Positions 12,237-20,065 of a stretch of DNA of 31,830 nt are shown one piece after another. The DNA comes from a virus. The notes beneath the pieces were generated by a model that was not told where the DNA came from, did no database searches, and saw only the letters and a program-made list of their open reading frames with translations. The stretch lies in IMG/VR virus record IMGVR_UViG_3300027741_000175, positions 1 to 31,830 of that record; one strand, 5' to 3'. Numbering within the stretch: the stretch's first letter is position 1; each line of letters opens with the position of its first letter. Position numbers and translations under genes: made by a program.

Positions 12237-12536
12237 ATGTTTGATTTCATATTTCCGCGAGTGCGTAAATCTGACCCGCTGACCTCATTCCAGGCAGCGG
12301 ACAACGCCAAGGAATTGGCTAAAAAGCACGGTTCAATCATTGTTCAATGCCTTGTCCAGCACGGGCCATTAGGCAAAGATGGAATCGCCACCTACACAGG
12401 GCTGGATGGCAACCAAGTGGCTAGGCGTTTAAAAGAATTGGAAACGCTGGGATTTATTGAATTAACAGGCAAAACAGTCGCATCTAAATCTAAGCGCCAG
12501 GAAAGGGAATGGCGCGTTTTGGGAGATTTGGCATGA
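12237..12536 (+). CDS. Winged-helix DNA-binding protein (99 aa)
   Basis: After a short aromatic start, RKSDPLTSFQAADNAK leads into a helix, then GPLGKDGIATYTGLDGNQVARRLKELETLGFIELTGKTVASKSKRQEREWRV, a clear MarR-like winged helix: helix-turn-helix with NQVARRLKEL as recognition helix and ELTGKTV...EREWRV as the wing. Proteins of this type are frequent in phage early operons and are likely transcription regulators or replication accessories. No strong ribosome-binding site is seen. ATGA overlap with the next gene. Confidence 0.75.
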   Translation: MFDFIFPRVRKSDPLTSFQAADNAKELAKKHGSIIVQCLVQHGPLGKDGIATYTGLDGNQVARRLKELETLGFIELTGKTVASKSKRQEREWRVLGDLA

Positions 12537-12808
12537 ATGAAGAAGATGAAGCATTTGAGGAACTCAGTCGTAAACAAGGTTATTGGGGCTTGCAGGGGTC
12601 ACGCAAACACCAAATTCTTAGGTACGCTGAAAATGTTGAAAAAAAGGAAACAAGCATGAAAGCACGAACTGTTTTTATTGCCCTGATGACGGGCAAAGGA
12701 TATGCGGAATCTGAACTTGAGTGGGACGGTGAGAAGTTCACAAATCAAAACATGACAACCCGCTGGAATTATTTTCTGTTGGGGTGGGAAATGAGGGGGG
12801 TTATGTGA
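12533..12808 (+). CDS. Hypothetical protein (91 aa), possible internal start
   Basis: Start at ATG 12533 overlaps the previous stop as ATGA; a longer frame from 12509 would lie inside the winged-helix gene. The N-terminal half is charged (EEDEAFEELSRKQ). The second half begins MKARTVFIALMTGKGY and ends with NMTTRWNYFLLGWEMR, a common ending in small phage proteins. A good AAGGAAACAAGC site precedes the internal ATG 12656-12658, so a 50-residue form may also be made. Function unknown. Confidence 0.62.
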   Translation: MNEEDEAFEELSRKQGYWGLQGSRKHQILRYAENVEKKETSMKARTVFIALMTGKGYAESELEWDGEKFTNQNMTTRWNYFLLGWEMRGVM

Positions 12809-12900
12809 TCGGATTGTTTCTAATCTTGTGCCTGGGCGCTGCCATTTCCATTGTGGTGGGTTGGCTATTCGTTCAGATACTGCTCTGGATGGAGGAATAA
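12805..12900 (+). CDS. Tiny membrane peptide (31 aa)
   Basis: GTG at 12805-12807 overlaps the preceding stop as GTGA, with a GAGGGGGG tract 5 bases upstream. The peptide is almost wholly hydrophobic (IGLFLILCLGAAISIVVGWL) and ends LWMEE before TAA at 12898-12900. It would be a single-span inner-membrane peptide. It closes the rightward operon and overlaps the 3' end of the endolysin gene on the other strand by 28 bases. Its role is unknown; small membrane peptides can act on host envelope or as holin-type regulators. Confidence 0.55.
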   Translation: MIGLFLILCLGAAISIVVGWLFVQILLWMEE

Positions 12901-13313
12901 ATCCGTGTCCCTGTTTTATCAATGATTAAAGCCTGTTTGCGGGGTGCGCCAGCATTGGGGATAGATATGTGTGTCCAGCGGTCAAACTCTCGTATAACTT
13001 GATCATAGCCAATCCCAGAGGCAATGATGGCCTTAACCACTTCATCAGGGGTTAGACCTGGCACACGAATATCGGCAGCACAACCAATGCGGTGTTGGCT
13101 TGTGTCTTTAGACCCTACCGCATCGTTAACCGCTTTACTGCGGAACGCAGAGTTAACCATGATTGGTTTGCCGCCAAGTACAGTTTTGACTGTTTCAAGG
13201 AATTCAGCCAATCTTTTAAGGTTTGCAAGTTCGGTTTCATTTGGTGTGTTCTCCAGTTCCCTATGATCTGTGATCGTCAATTCTTCCAAAGTGAAATGGG
13301 TTGACAGATTCAT
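12873..13313 (-). CDS. Endolysin, peptidase M15 type
   Basis: 146 residues, a full-length Peptidase_M15_3-like zinc peptidase. SAFRSKAVNDAVGS (55-68), SQHRIGCAADIRV (72-84) with ligands H74 and D81, and REFDRWTHISI (108-118) with E109 and H115 give the zinc and catalytic residues. It should cut peptide cross-links of peptidoglycan at lysis or, less likely, at entry. No signal peptide is seen, so release through the holin encoded just upstream (ATGA-type overlap) is expected. Last gene of the long leftward late unit. Confidence 0.9.
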   Translation of the reverse strand: MNLSTHFTLEELTITDHRELENTPNETELANLKRLAEFLETVKTVLGGKPIMVNSAFRSKAVNDAVGSKDTSQHRIGCAADIRVPGLTPDEVVKAIIASGIGYDQVIREFDRWTHISIPNAGAPRKQALIIDKTGTRIYSSIQSSI

Positions 13314-13804
13314 TTAAGACCTTTCACAAGCGCATCGGTTTTATCTTTGCTTCCCTTGGATGAACCAAAAAAGAAGTTAAAGAATCCAGTCAAAACTGTA
13401 CCAATCAGCACACCAATGATGGTGTCCACAATGCGAGTGTTAGCGTCTGGTATGGAATAAAACGATGCCATAGCAAAAAACACCATTGCAAAGATTGACC
13501 AAGTGGCAGTGAACAAATATAAAAAGTTTTTAGCAAACCAAGATTCTTGTTGAAGTGCCACTTCTTGCATATGACGGGCGCTGGCACGGTCATCGTTTTC
13601 AAGCTGAAATTGTTTTAAATCAATCTCTGCCAGCTTTAGCGCCGCCTCTGGGTCTGCTTGCAGGGCTTGGGTTACAGCGGCAACAGTATCAGAAACGCCT
13701 AGCTTGCTGGCTATGGCAGAAACCGCCATGCCGCCCAATGGCCCAGCAACAATAGTCGCCAACCCTGGCGCTGCGCTTTTAAGAAGGTTTAATAAAGTTT
13801 CCAT
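13310..13804 (-). CDS. Holin, 3TM (GTA_holin) family
   Basis: 164 residues. An N-terminal hydrophobic helix (PGLATIVAGPLGGMAVSAIA, 14-33) is followed by a charged helix with ASARHMQE (75-82) and two membrane spans (FLYLFTATWSIFAMVFFAMA near 93-112 and IIGVLIGTVLTGFFNFFFGS near 128-147). The NFFFGSSKGSKDK ending is typical of the 3TM gene-transfer-release holins. It would form the inner-membrane hole that lets the neighbouring M15 endolysin reach the wall and set lysis time. Confidence 0.85.
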   Translation of the reverse strand: METLLNLLKSAAPGLATIVAGPLGGMAVSAIASKLGVSDTVAAVTQALQADPEAALKLAEIDLKQFQLENDDRASARHMQEVALQQESWFAKNFLYLFTATWSIFAMVFFAMASFYSIPDANTRIVDTIIGVLIGTVLTGFFNFFFGSSKGSKDKTDALVKGLK

Positions 13805-14145
13805 TATTTTTCCTTTATACGGTGGACGACACTAAGTTTTTCCTCAAGAATAGCAATGTGCATTCTGTTGACTTGAATGTCATCCCTGTTTTTTTGGATT
13901 TCTTTTTCTAGGTCTTGGCGTAGCTTTTCACGGGCTAATTCAGCACCAGAATTTGGCGCTTGCCTGTTGTCGCTGGTCACCACCAAACTGATTTTGCTGT
14001 TGAGGATGGTCACCTCATGGGCCAGATTAGACAGCGCCGACATAAGGTAAACCACACAGGAAAACAACAAAGGCAACAATGCAAACGTGATCTTTTCAAT
14101 CAATGCGCTTTTGCTTTCCATGGCTTGAATTTTTTCTTCAGACAT
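13804..14145 (-). CDS. Membrane plus coiled-coil protein of the lysis cassette
   Basis: 113 residues: a cytoplasmic-looking start, one membrane span (ITFALLPLLFSCVVYLMSAL, 19-38), then a long charged helix (LAREKLRQDLEKEIQKNRDD and onward) with heptad spacing. This N-terminal anchor plus coiled coil resembles inner-membrane spanins or antiholin-type proteins, and it lies between the virion genes and holin. A matching outer-membrane lipoprotein spanin was not found nearby, so the spanin reading is only a possibility. Confidence 0.6.
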   Translation of the reverse strand: MSEEKIQAMESKSALIEKITFALLPLLFSCVVYLMSALSNLAHEVTILNSKISLVVTSDNRQAPNSGAELAREKLRQDLEKEIQKNRDDIQVNRMHIAILEEKLSVVHRIKEK

Positions 14146-14375
14146 TAGTTACCCTTGCTAAACCAGTGGGACACATAACCCATAGCACTAGATATGGCAG
14201 ACACCAGCGCCATGCCAGCCCAGAACCCGCCTCGACCCTGATTGGCAAGGGCCACCAGTTGTTCTAGCTGGCCCTCCATCTTGGTCATCTTCTTATCCAT
14301 ATCATCAAAGCGGCGCTCGTAATCCTCGACCTTTTGCCAAAGAACGCCATATTTAACTAGGTCAATGTCAGACAT
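14145..14375 (-). CDS. Small coiled-coil/membrane protein of the lysis cassette
   Basis: 76 residues: an N-terminal coiled coil (VEDYERRFDDMDKKMTKMEG, 16-35) followed by a membrane segment (GFWAGMALVSAISSAMGYVS, 50-69) and a short basic tail. This is the layout of XhlA/hemolysin-like and other small phage lysis proteins. Overlaps of TAATG and ATGA kind tie it to the ejection gene upstream and to the 113-residue protein. It may assist or time the holin; unproven. Confidence 0.6.
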   Translation of the reverse strand: MSDIDLVKYGVLWQKVEDYERRFDDMDKKMTKMEGQLEQLVALANQGRGGFWAGMALVSAISSAMGYVSHWFSKGN

Positions 14376-16870
14376 TACCGATTCTCTTTTTCATATTGAA
14401 TATTGCTTTGCCGAACCTCGCCAGTTAATGCGCCAGCGCCAGCAACTCCAGGTTTAACCATTGTGCGAATAGGCACAGATGGCGCTTTTGCTGTTGGCGT
14501 AATAGCTTGATTGATCAATTCTTGCGCTCGAGAACCTTGGTTCATTTCAGCCAAATACCTTGCCCCTGTTGCTACGCCAGGAAATTTAATGCTTGCAATG
14601 TTAGAAAGCAATTCATTGATCGCACCAGATTTGACAGTTCCTTGAATTAAATTAGCCGCCGCAGATGCCGTGTTTGAACGGTTGACAGCAGAAGCAACAG
14701 GTTCAACCAAAACATTTTCAGCAACACGGTTTAGCTGTTGCAATCCATTGATTTGTTCGGTGGAAAGAAATTTTTCTAATCTAGACAAAGATGCAGAATC
14801 TTTAGCCACAAAACCTTTTAAACCATCCGCACTAAATTTTGCATTTGCATCACTAACATTGTTAGTCACTCTATTTTTGATAACACCCATAACATCGGCT
14901 CTTAATTGAGTCAATGTTTCGGGGCTATGGTTTTGCAAATATTTAACTAATTTATCAATCTCGTTGACATTGCCTTGCAAAATATGTTTTTGTATAAACT
15001 TATCTGGTTCAATACCTTTCATGGTATCTTTTAAGGCAGGTATGTCCGCGATAGTGTCAAATCTTTTTGATGCTGCATCTCTAGCCGCTTTAGCCAACGC
15101 GCCAGCTTCTCCAGGCAAATTAGCACCAGCGCCTTTAATGGAATCTTCAACAGCACGGCGTAATTCATCCAATGCTTTCATTTGGACGGGTTTGGTTTTA
15201 TCATAATTTGCATTGATGTTTTTAATTATTGCTTCAGCATCTTCAATGGTTGTAACCTTAAGTTGTTTACCCTTCATCAATCCCAATGATTCAAGATTGT
15301 TTCTTACACCCTCTGGAATTGTTGATCGACCAAAATCTTTAACAACCTTGGCATAGTCTTGGGCCAAACCACTTAATGGGATGTCAAGGTCTTTACCAGT
15401 TGAGTTTTTAAATGCGGTGTAAGCATCACGCACTTTTTGCGCTTCACCCGCATCAATTTGCTTTAAAACATTCCGCAAATAAGAACCGCTATTGACAACA
15501 GGTTGGGCTAACTTAGCCCCATATTCATCTAAATTTTGCAACAATGCACTATTTTGTTTTTGCAAAACAGCTTGAATTGGTTCACCAACGCCTTGAATTC
15601 CTCTTAAATTTTGCTCAACAGCATATTGCATTGGGTCACGAGTTAATTGACCTCGCAACATAGGAACTGGAACTGCCAAAGAGTTTGCTTCAGCATAATT
15701 TTTTGCAAATTGTTGAAATCCTTTTACATCACCTGTTCTTAAAGCAGATTTTGCTTGATCAACTAAGCTATTGAAGAATTGGGGACTTACTTTGCTAGAA
15801 TCAATTCCCGCTTGTGAAACAATTTGTGATGCTGCTTGATTAATTTGATTATCAGGAACGGCATTGTTAAATTTTGTACGAATGGCATCAACGCCTTTTC
15901 CTAGTTGATGCCCAAGTGCTAGAAATGCAACGCCAGCACCAGCGCCACCAATAGCGCCAGTTACGGCTTGCATAATCTTTTGAGTTTCAAACGGTTTTTC
16001 TTGTTCAGTTATGGGCGTTGTTAAAACGTTAGCAACCGCACCTTGACCACCCGCTTTTAATCCAGCCCCCAATAAAGTAGTGGGCGCAGCGCCAAAGGTA
16101 GGGACTAATTTATTGATTGGATTAAGAACAAATCCTGTGACTTCACCAGCCAATGCAGATTTTGGAAAATGTTCTTCAACGGGCTTTAAACCGGATTCTA
16201 CTTGTTTGGTTGATTGTATGGAATTGTCTACAATTGTTTGTCTTTGATCGTCTGATAAACCAGGAAAATACTTGCCAACCAATTGTTGTATAGCGCTAAC
16301 TGATTTAGAAACCGTACCAGTTACAGCTTGACCAAAAGCACCTAATTCTTTAGACCCAGGCAAGGATTGAATGCCTAGCATAACTTGTTTTTCTAATTCT
16401 GTTTTTGGCTCAAACATTTGTTTAGGCATTGCTGGCTGTGCTGGCAGTGCTGGTGCTTCAACAGATGTTGTTTGACTTGTTATTTGCTGTTGATCAGGTG
16501 GAGTTTCTATTGCTGGCGCTTGCAAACCCATAGCACTTCTAACGCCAGACAAATCAAAATCTTGCTGTTGCGTTGGGACAGATGGCGCAATTGGCGCAGT
16601 AGCTGGTGCGCTTTTACTTGCTGAATTACGGGCTATTTCTCTGGTCAATCCAGCAATGTCAGCTTCCAACCGCAATTTTTGTTTTGGGTCAGTTGTTTGG
16701 GTTAATGCTGATTGTGCTTTTTTTAATTCAGCTTGTTGAATACTTAACGCATCTTCATCTCTTTTTCTTTGAATTTCTGGTGAAATTACAGTTGAAACAT
16801 TTGATGTTGTTGGTTTGTTAGAAACCCCCATTGCATTTTTTAACGCAGACAGATCAAATTCATCAGCCAT
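14375..16870 (-). CDS. Large internal virion / DNA ejection protein (831 aa)
   Basis: Largest protein here, Gln/Ala-rich and mostly helical, third of a run of ejection-type proteins. FDLSALKNAMG (4-14) recurs as FDLSGVRSAMG (103-113), a short linear motif pair in a disordered Pro/Gln-rich N-terminus. A hydrophobic Gly/Ala stretch (AVTGAIGGAGAGVAFLALG, about 301-319) could insert in a membrane. The C-terminal half is a long helical region. Podovirus ejection proteins of this sort leave the capsid with the DNA and build a channel across the envelope. No transglycosylase motif was recognised. Confidence 0.7.
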   Translation of the reverse strand: MADEFDLSALKNAMGVSNKPTTSNVSTVISPEIQRKRDEDALSIQQAELKKAQSALTQTTDPKQKLRLEADIAGLTREIARNSASKSAPATAPIAPSVPTQQQDFDLSGVRSAMGLQAPAIETPPDQQQITSQTTSVEAPALPAQPAMPKQMFEPKTELEKQVMLGIQSLPGSKELGAFGQAVTGTVSKSVSAIQQLVGKYFPGLSDDQRQTIVDNSIQSTKQVESGLKPVEEHFPKSALAGEVTGFVLNPINKLVPTFGAAPTTLLGAGLKAGGQGAVANVLTTPITEQEKPFETQKIMQAVTGAIGGAGAGVAFLALGHQLGKGVDAIRTKFNNAVPDNQINQAASQIVSQAGIDSSKVSPQFFNSLVDQAKSALRTGDVKGFQQFAKNYAEANSLAVPVPMLRGQLTRDPMQYAVEQNLRGIQGVGEPIQAVLQKQNSALLQNLDEYGAKLAQPVVNSGSYLRNVLKQIDAGEAQKVRDAYTAFKNSTGKDLDIPLSGLAQDYAKVVKDFGRSTIPEGVRNNLESLGLMKGKQLKVTTIEDAEAIIKNINANYDKTKPVQMKALDELRRAVEDSIKGAGANLPGEAGALAKAARDAASKRFDTIADIPALKDTMKGIEPDKFIQKHILQGNVNEIDKLVKYLQNHSPETLTQLRADVMGVIKNRVTNNVSDANAKFSADGLKGFVAKDSASLSRLEKFLSTEQINGLQQLNRVAENVLVEPVASAVNRSNTASAAANLIQGTVKSGAINELLSNIASIKFPGVATGARYLAEMNQGSRAQELINQAITPTAKAPSVPIRTMVKPGVAGAGALTGEVRQSNIQYEKENR

Positions 16871-18504
16871 TATTTTTCTCCACTTATGATTTTTTGATAC
16901 GCATTTAAATCACCCCGCACCAAAGCACCATAAGCCTCTAATTTGGACAATAAATTTTGCTGTTTTACTATTGATAGATTGTTGTCTTTTACAAATTTAG
17001 TAAAAGAATCTTTTCCAGCATCAGCGGCATTTTTCATTTGCAAAGCTAATGGGTCAAAAGCATCATTCATTGCTGAATCAAATCTTGGCTTTACATATTG
17101 TTTAACAGGACTTTGATCAATAGCTTTATCTAAACCAGTGCTGTAATTAGATGCGTGTTGCATCAAGGGTCGCAATTGTTGCATTGAACTAATGATTGCC
17201 GTTGGATTTTTCCCAGCATCAGCTAATGATCGTTCAGCACTTTCAAGGCTTGCTGCAAATTTACCACCTAAAGCTAAATTCTTTTGCAAACCTAAATCAG
17301 CAATATTTTTTTGAATAATATCTCTAGCAGATGCCGCTTTTTCTGATGCGGTGTTTCCCGTTAAATTTCCCAAAATGGATTCAAGCCCTGCAATTGATTC
17401 TGATGCTCGACCAGTTTGCGCTAATGGCAAATATTTTAAAATTGTATCTATGCCGTTTATTGCAGTTTTTGCTGGTTGTACTGAATTGCGAGCAGTAATA
17501 ATTTCATCTTGATATTTTTTGCCAGTTTCTTCAGATTCGCCAGAGGGAATTGTTGGTGCTTGGCTGAAACCTGCTGGTTGTTTTTCTGGTTGAGGCGCTC
17601 TGATCATTTGTCCAATTAATTGATTAGACAATTTATCTCGCACTTCATAAATTGGTTGATTTGATATTGGGTCTTTTTTGCCAGTATCTTTATAGAGATA
17701 TGGGTCAGTTCCTTTTACAACGCCAGCCTCAACAGTTTGCGTTCCGATACCAGGCGTTACTGTTACAGCACCACCTTCGGGGGTAACTGAAGTTGTTGTT
17801 TGGTAAGTGCCTAGTTGTGCAGATTGGTCTAATCCATTAATGTGTCGTTGAATTAAATAAGAACGTACAGCGGCGGGATTGGTTTGTGCAATATCAAAAT
17901 ATGGTTGCATTACTTTATCCGCTTGATCTTCTGGCACTCCGCTTGCTTTTGCTTGATTTCTACCCCATGTTTTCAAAAAATTAACTAATTTATTTTTATC
18001 AACAGAATCAGGGTTGTTTGTTGCTTGCAAAATAATGGGATCATTAATTGCGCCAACATAACCGTTAGAAATTACTTGCGATTTTTTTTGCGCTAAAGCT
18101 AAATTAGCAGCTTCAGAACCTGCTGCACCAGTTTTAAAAATTTCCTGTGCGCCGAAAGAACCCGCTATGTCTTTAAGCTGTGCCATACCTGTCAATGGCG
18201 CTATTTTTAAAATTTCAGATATAGCTTTTGGTGGGTCATAAACACCATCTGTCATTAATTTTTGTGGTTCTTTGCCAATCAAATATTGAAGATTTTTGCG
18301 CTCTAAGTCTTTTTGTTCTTCAACAGACAAAGCAATTTGTCCCGTGCGGGTTGCTTGTTGTTGTTGCTGTAACGCCAGCGGGTTTATTTGCTGGGCTTGC
18401 TGATAGGCTTGCGCCCCCCTTGCAATGCCAAGCATATCGGCAAGGGAAGTTTGGGGCACAGGTTTGATCTCTGTGCCAATCATTGGGACGGTAAAGTCTG
18501 CCAT
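16870..18504 (-). CDS. Internal virion / DNA ejection protein (544 aa)
   Basis: Begins with a short polar N-terminus, then MLGIARGAQAYQQAQQINPLALQQQQQATR (24-53), a Gln-rich helix typical of the middle ejection protein in P22-like phages of this group. The rest is helical, with a Thr/Val-rich insertion (YQTTTSVTPEGGAVTVTPGIG, near 234-254) and a C-terminal helical bundle. It lies between the 274-residue p32-like protein and the 831-residue protein with a TAATG overlap to the latter. The trio probably corresponds functionally to P22 gp7, gp20 and gp16. Confidence 0.72.
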   Translation of the reverse strand: MADFTVPMIGTEIKPVPQTSLADMLGIARGAQAYQQAQQINPLALQQQQQATRTGQIALSVEEQKDLERKNLQYLIGKEPQKLMTDGVYDPPKAISEILKIAPLTGMAQLKDIAGSFGAQEIFKTGAAGSEAANLALAQKKSQVISNGYVGAINDPIILQATNNPDSVDKNKLVNFLKTWGRNQAKASGVPEDQADKVMQPYFDIAQTNPAAVRSYLIQRHINGLDQSAQLGTYQTTTSVTPEGGAVTVTPGIGTQTVEAGVVKGTDPYLYKDTGKKDPISNQPIYEVRDKLSNQLIGQMIRAPQPEKQPAGFSQAPTIPSGESEETGKKYQDEIITARNSVQPAKTAINGIDTILKYLPLAQTGRASESIAGLESILGNLTGNTASEKAASARDIIQKNIADLGLQKNLALGGKFAASLESAERSLADAGKNPTAIISSMQQLRPLMQHASNYSTGLDKAIDQSPVKQYVKPRFDSAMNDAFDPLALQMKNAADAGKDSFTKFVKDNNLSIVKQQNLLSKLEAYGALVRGDLNAYQKIISGEK

Positions 18505-18513
18505 TTTTAAACC

Positions 18514-19338
18514 TTATGATTCAATGAATGAATAGCCTGTTGGAACAGTACCACCGCCACCAAATCCATAAACGTTTGACCCGCCATATTGTTGATTAGC
18601 TTGCGCTGCATTTGCATAAGGATTAGAAGTGGCTTGTGGTCGCAATAGCCCAGCTAAAGTTGCGGCATTACCAAGACCTTGATAACCCCCCGCCATAGCG
18701 TTTGCAGCGCCAATCTGACCAGCGCCAAGGGCAGACGCACCCCCAATGCCCAGTTGACCAATGTTGGCTGCGGTGCTTTGTGCAAGATTAGAAGTTTGCC
18801 CCGTGGCAGTTTGACCAATTCCAGCAATAGACGCCAATCGGTTGTAAACATTGCCAACGCCCGTTTGTTGTTGGTTAAACTTTTGGGCTTCTTGTTTCAT
18901 GTAGTTGTCAAGGGCATTTTGATAGGCATTGCTTGCGTAATCTTCGGCAAACTTAATCCCGCCTCGCTCAACATTAGACCCACCGCCACCAACGTTTAAG
19001 GCTTGACGGGTTGCGCCTAAACCTTGACCCAGCATAAATTGATAATTTGGGGCAAGGTTTGTTTGCAAATCAGCAGCGGTAAATGGCTTATATCCCGCTG
19101 GCAATTCTGTTAATTGCGGCAACATTGTGCCAATTCTTGACAAAGCGCCGTATCCAGCTTCACGGTATGGGGCTTGCTGGGCGTTTTGAATGTCAAACAT
19201 CGCCCGTTGTTGAGCAGCTGCATCTTGTGTGGCTTGATATTGCTGATTTGCCGCTTGTGATGCCGCACTTGCTTGTTTATTTGCCCCCATGAAGCCTAAT
19301 ACGGCTGCACCGCCTATTGCCACATTCATCCAACTCAT
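18514..19338 (-). CDS. DNA transfer protein, p32/gp7-like
   Basis: 274 residues. A glycine/alanine N-terminal hydrophobic segment (AIGGAAVLGFMGANKQASAA, 7-26) is followed by Gln-rich helix, AQQAPYREAGYGALSRI and a conserved-looking GATRQALNVGGG...ERGGIKFAEDYASNAYQNAL block. The C-terminus is Gly/Ala/Gln-rich low complexity. Proteins of this build are annotated as DNA transfer protein p32 in P22-like and BPP-1-like phages, and exit with the DNA at infection. First of three ejection-type genes; ATGA overlap with the cupin-like gene. Confidence 0.78.
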   Translation of the reverse strand: MSWMNVAIGGAAVLGFMGANKQASAASQAANQQYQATQDAAAQQRAMFDIQNAQQAPYREAGYGALSRIGTMLPQLTELPAGYKPFTAADLQTNLAPNYQFMLGQGLGATRQALNVGGGGSNVERGGIKFAEDYASNAYQNALDNYMKQEAQKFNQQQTGVGNVYNRLASIAGIGQTATGQTSNLAQSTAANIGQLGIGGASALGAGQIGAANAMAGGYQGLGNAATLAGLLRPQATSNPYANAAQANQQYGGSNVYGFGGGGTVPTGYSFIES

Positions 19339-19787
19339 ACTATTCCCCTTTTTGTATCAACAGTTATTTTTAGCTTGTTCCTAGCATCAAACAACGCTGA
19401 TGGGTCTGGCTCAATCAATTCAGCTTCAATCTCGTCAAGATCGGTTTTATCAGTTCTGTGAATCGTAATGCCGATGGCATCAGTCACAGCCAGAGTCACC
19501 CGCTTTGTCCCAGGCTTGGATTCAATCACATCCCCCGCCTGGAGGCGCTTCATGCCGCTTTCTGTCCATGCGATTATCTCGCCTTTAGCACATAAAAAGA
19601 AGTGGGGTTCTTTATGAACTTTGCCCACAATCAGCGTACCAGCAGGGCGAAACAGCTTTCGCATATACATCCCAGGGCTAAACTGATGTTCTGTGACCAA
19701 TTCGGCTTGGGGCATAGTTGCCATTTCCGCTTGAAGGCGTTCAACCTGTTCCCGTGAAACATGGCTAGGCAAATCAAGGTCGTTCAA
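19335..19787 (-). CDS. Cupin-fold phage protein (150 aa)
   Basis: Starts at TTG (19785-19787) overlapping the previous stop as TTGA. The core (YMRKLFRPAGTLIVGKVHKE, then PHFFLCAKGEI, RLQAGDVIESKPGTKRV and IGITIHRT) alternates short strands in the order of a cupin beta-barrel. H88-like metal ligands are only partly visible, so enzyme activity is doubtful. A conserved-type tail (DLDEIEAELIEPDPSALFDARN) follows. Cupin-like proteins recur between the tail-accessory and ejection genes of P22-like phages; the role there is unknown to me. Confidence 0.68.
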   Translation of the reverse strand: MNDLDLPSHVSREQVERLQAEMATMPQAELVTEHQFSPGMYMRKLFRPAGTLIVGKVHKEPHFFLCAKGEIIAWTESGMKRLQAGDVIESKPGTKRVTLAVTDAIGITIHRTDKTDLDEIEAELIEPDPSALFDARNKLKITVDTKRGIV

Positions 19788-20065
19788 AACGTACCCCCTT
19801 TAACACCGTTTAGGGCCGTGAAATCGGTAAATTTACCCGCCGCTGGAGTTGTCAAGCCAATGGTGGAACTGTTGATAGTGCTGTTGGTAATCGTCACATT
19901 TTTGATTGTGCCACCCGTGATATTGGTGTTTTGCACGTTCAGCGTAATGATGTTGGGATTCATCAACCATTGCATCCAAGGAATGCTAGGCCGCCCCGTG
20001 GTTTCATCAAGGAATGAAGAATACGGGATATTGATGTTTGTGTTGGGAATTGCCGTAGCCATCAA
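19784..20065 (-). CDS. Small tail-associated protein (93 aa)
   Basis: After NINIPYSSFLDETTGRPSIP (10-29) and WMQWLMNP, the protein turns into short Asn/Thr/Ile repeats (NVQNTNITGGTIKNVTITNS, then TINSSTIGLTTPAAGKFTDF), the look of a trimeric beta-structured fibre stem. It ends GVKGGTF; the last codons double as the ribosome-binding site of the next gene. It is placed between the gp10-like tail factor and the ejection genes and may be a needle or plug component. Function inferred. Confidence 0.62.
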   Translation of the reverse strand: MMATAIPNTNINIPYSSFLDETTGRPSIPWMQWLMNPNIITLNVQNTNITGGTIKNVTITNSTINSSTIGLTTPAAGKFTDFTALNGVKGGTF

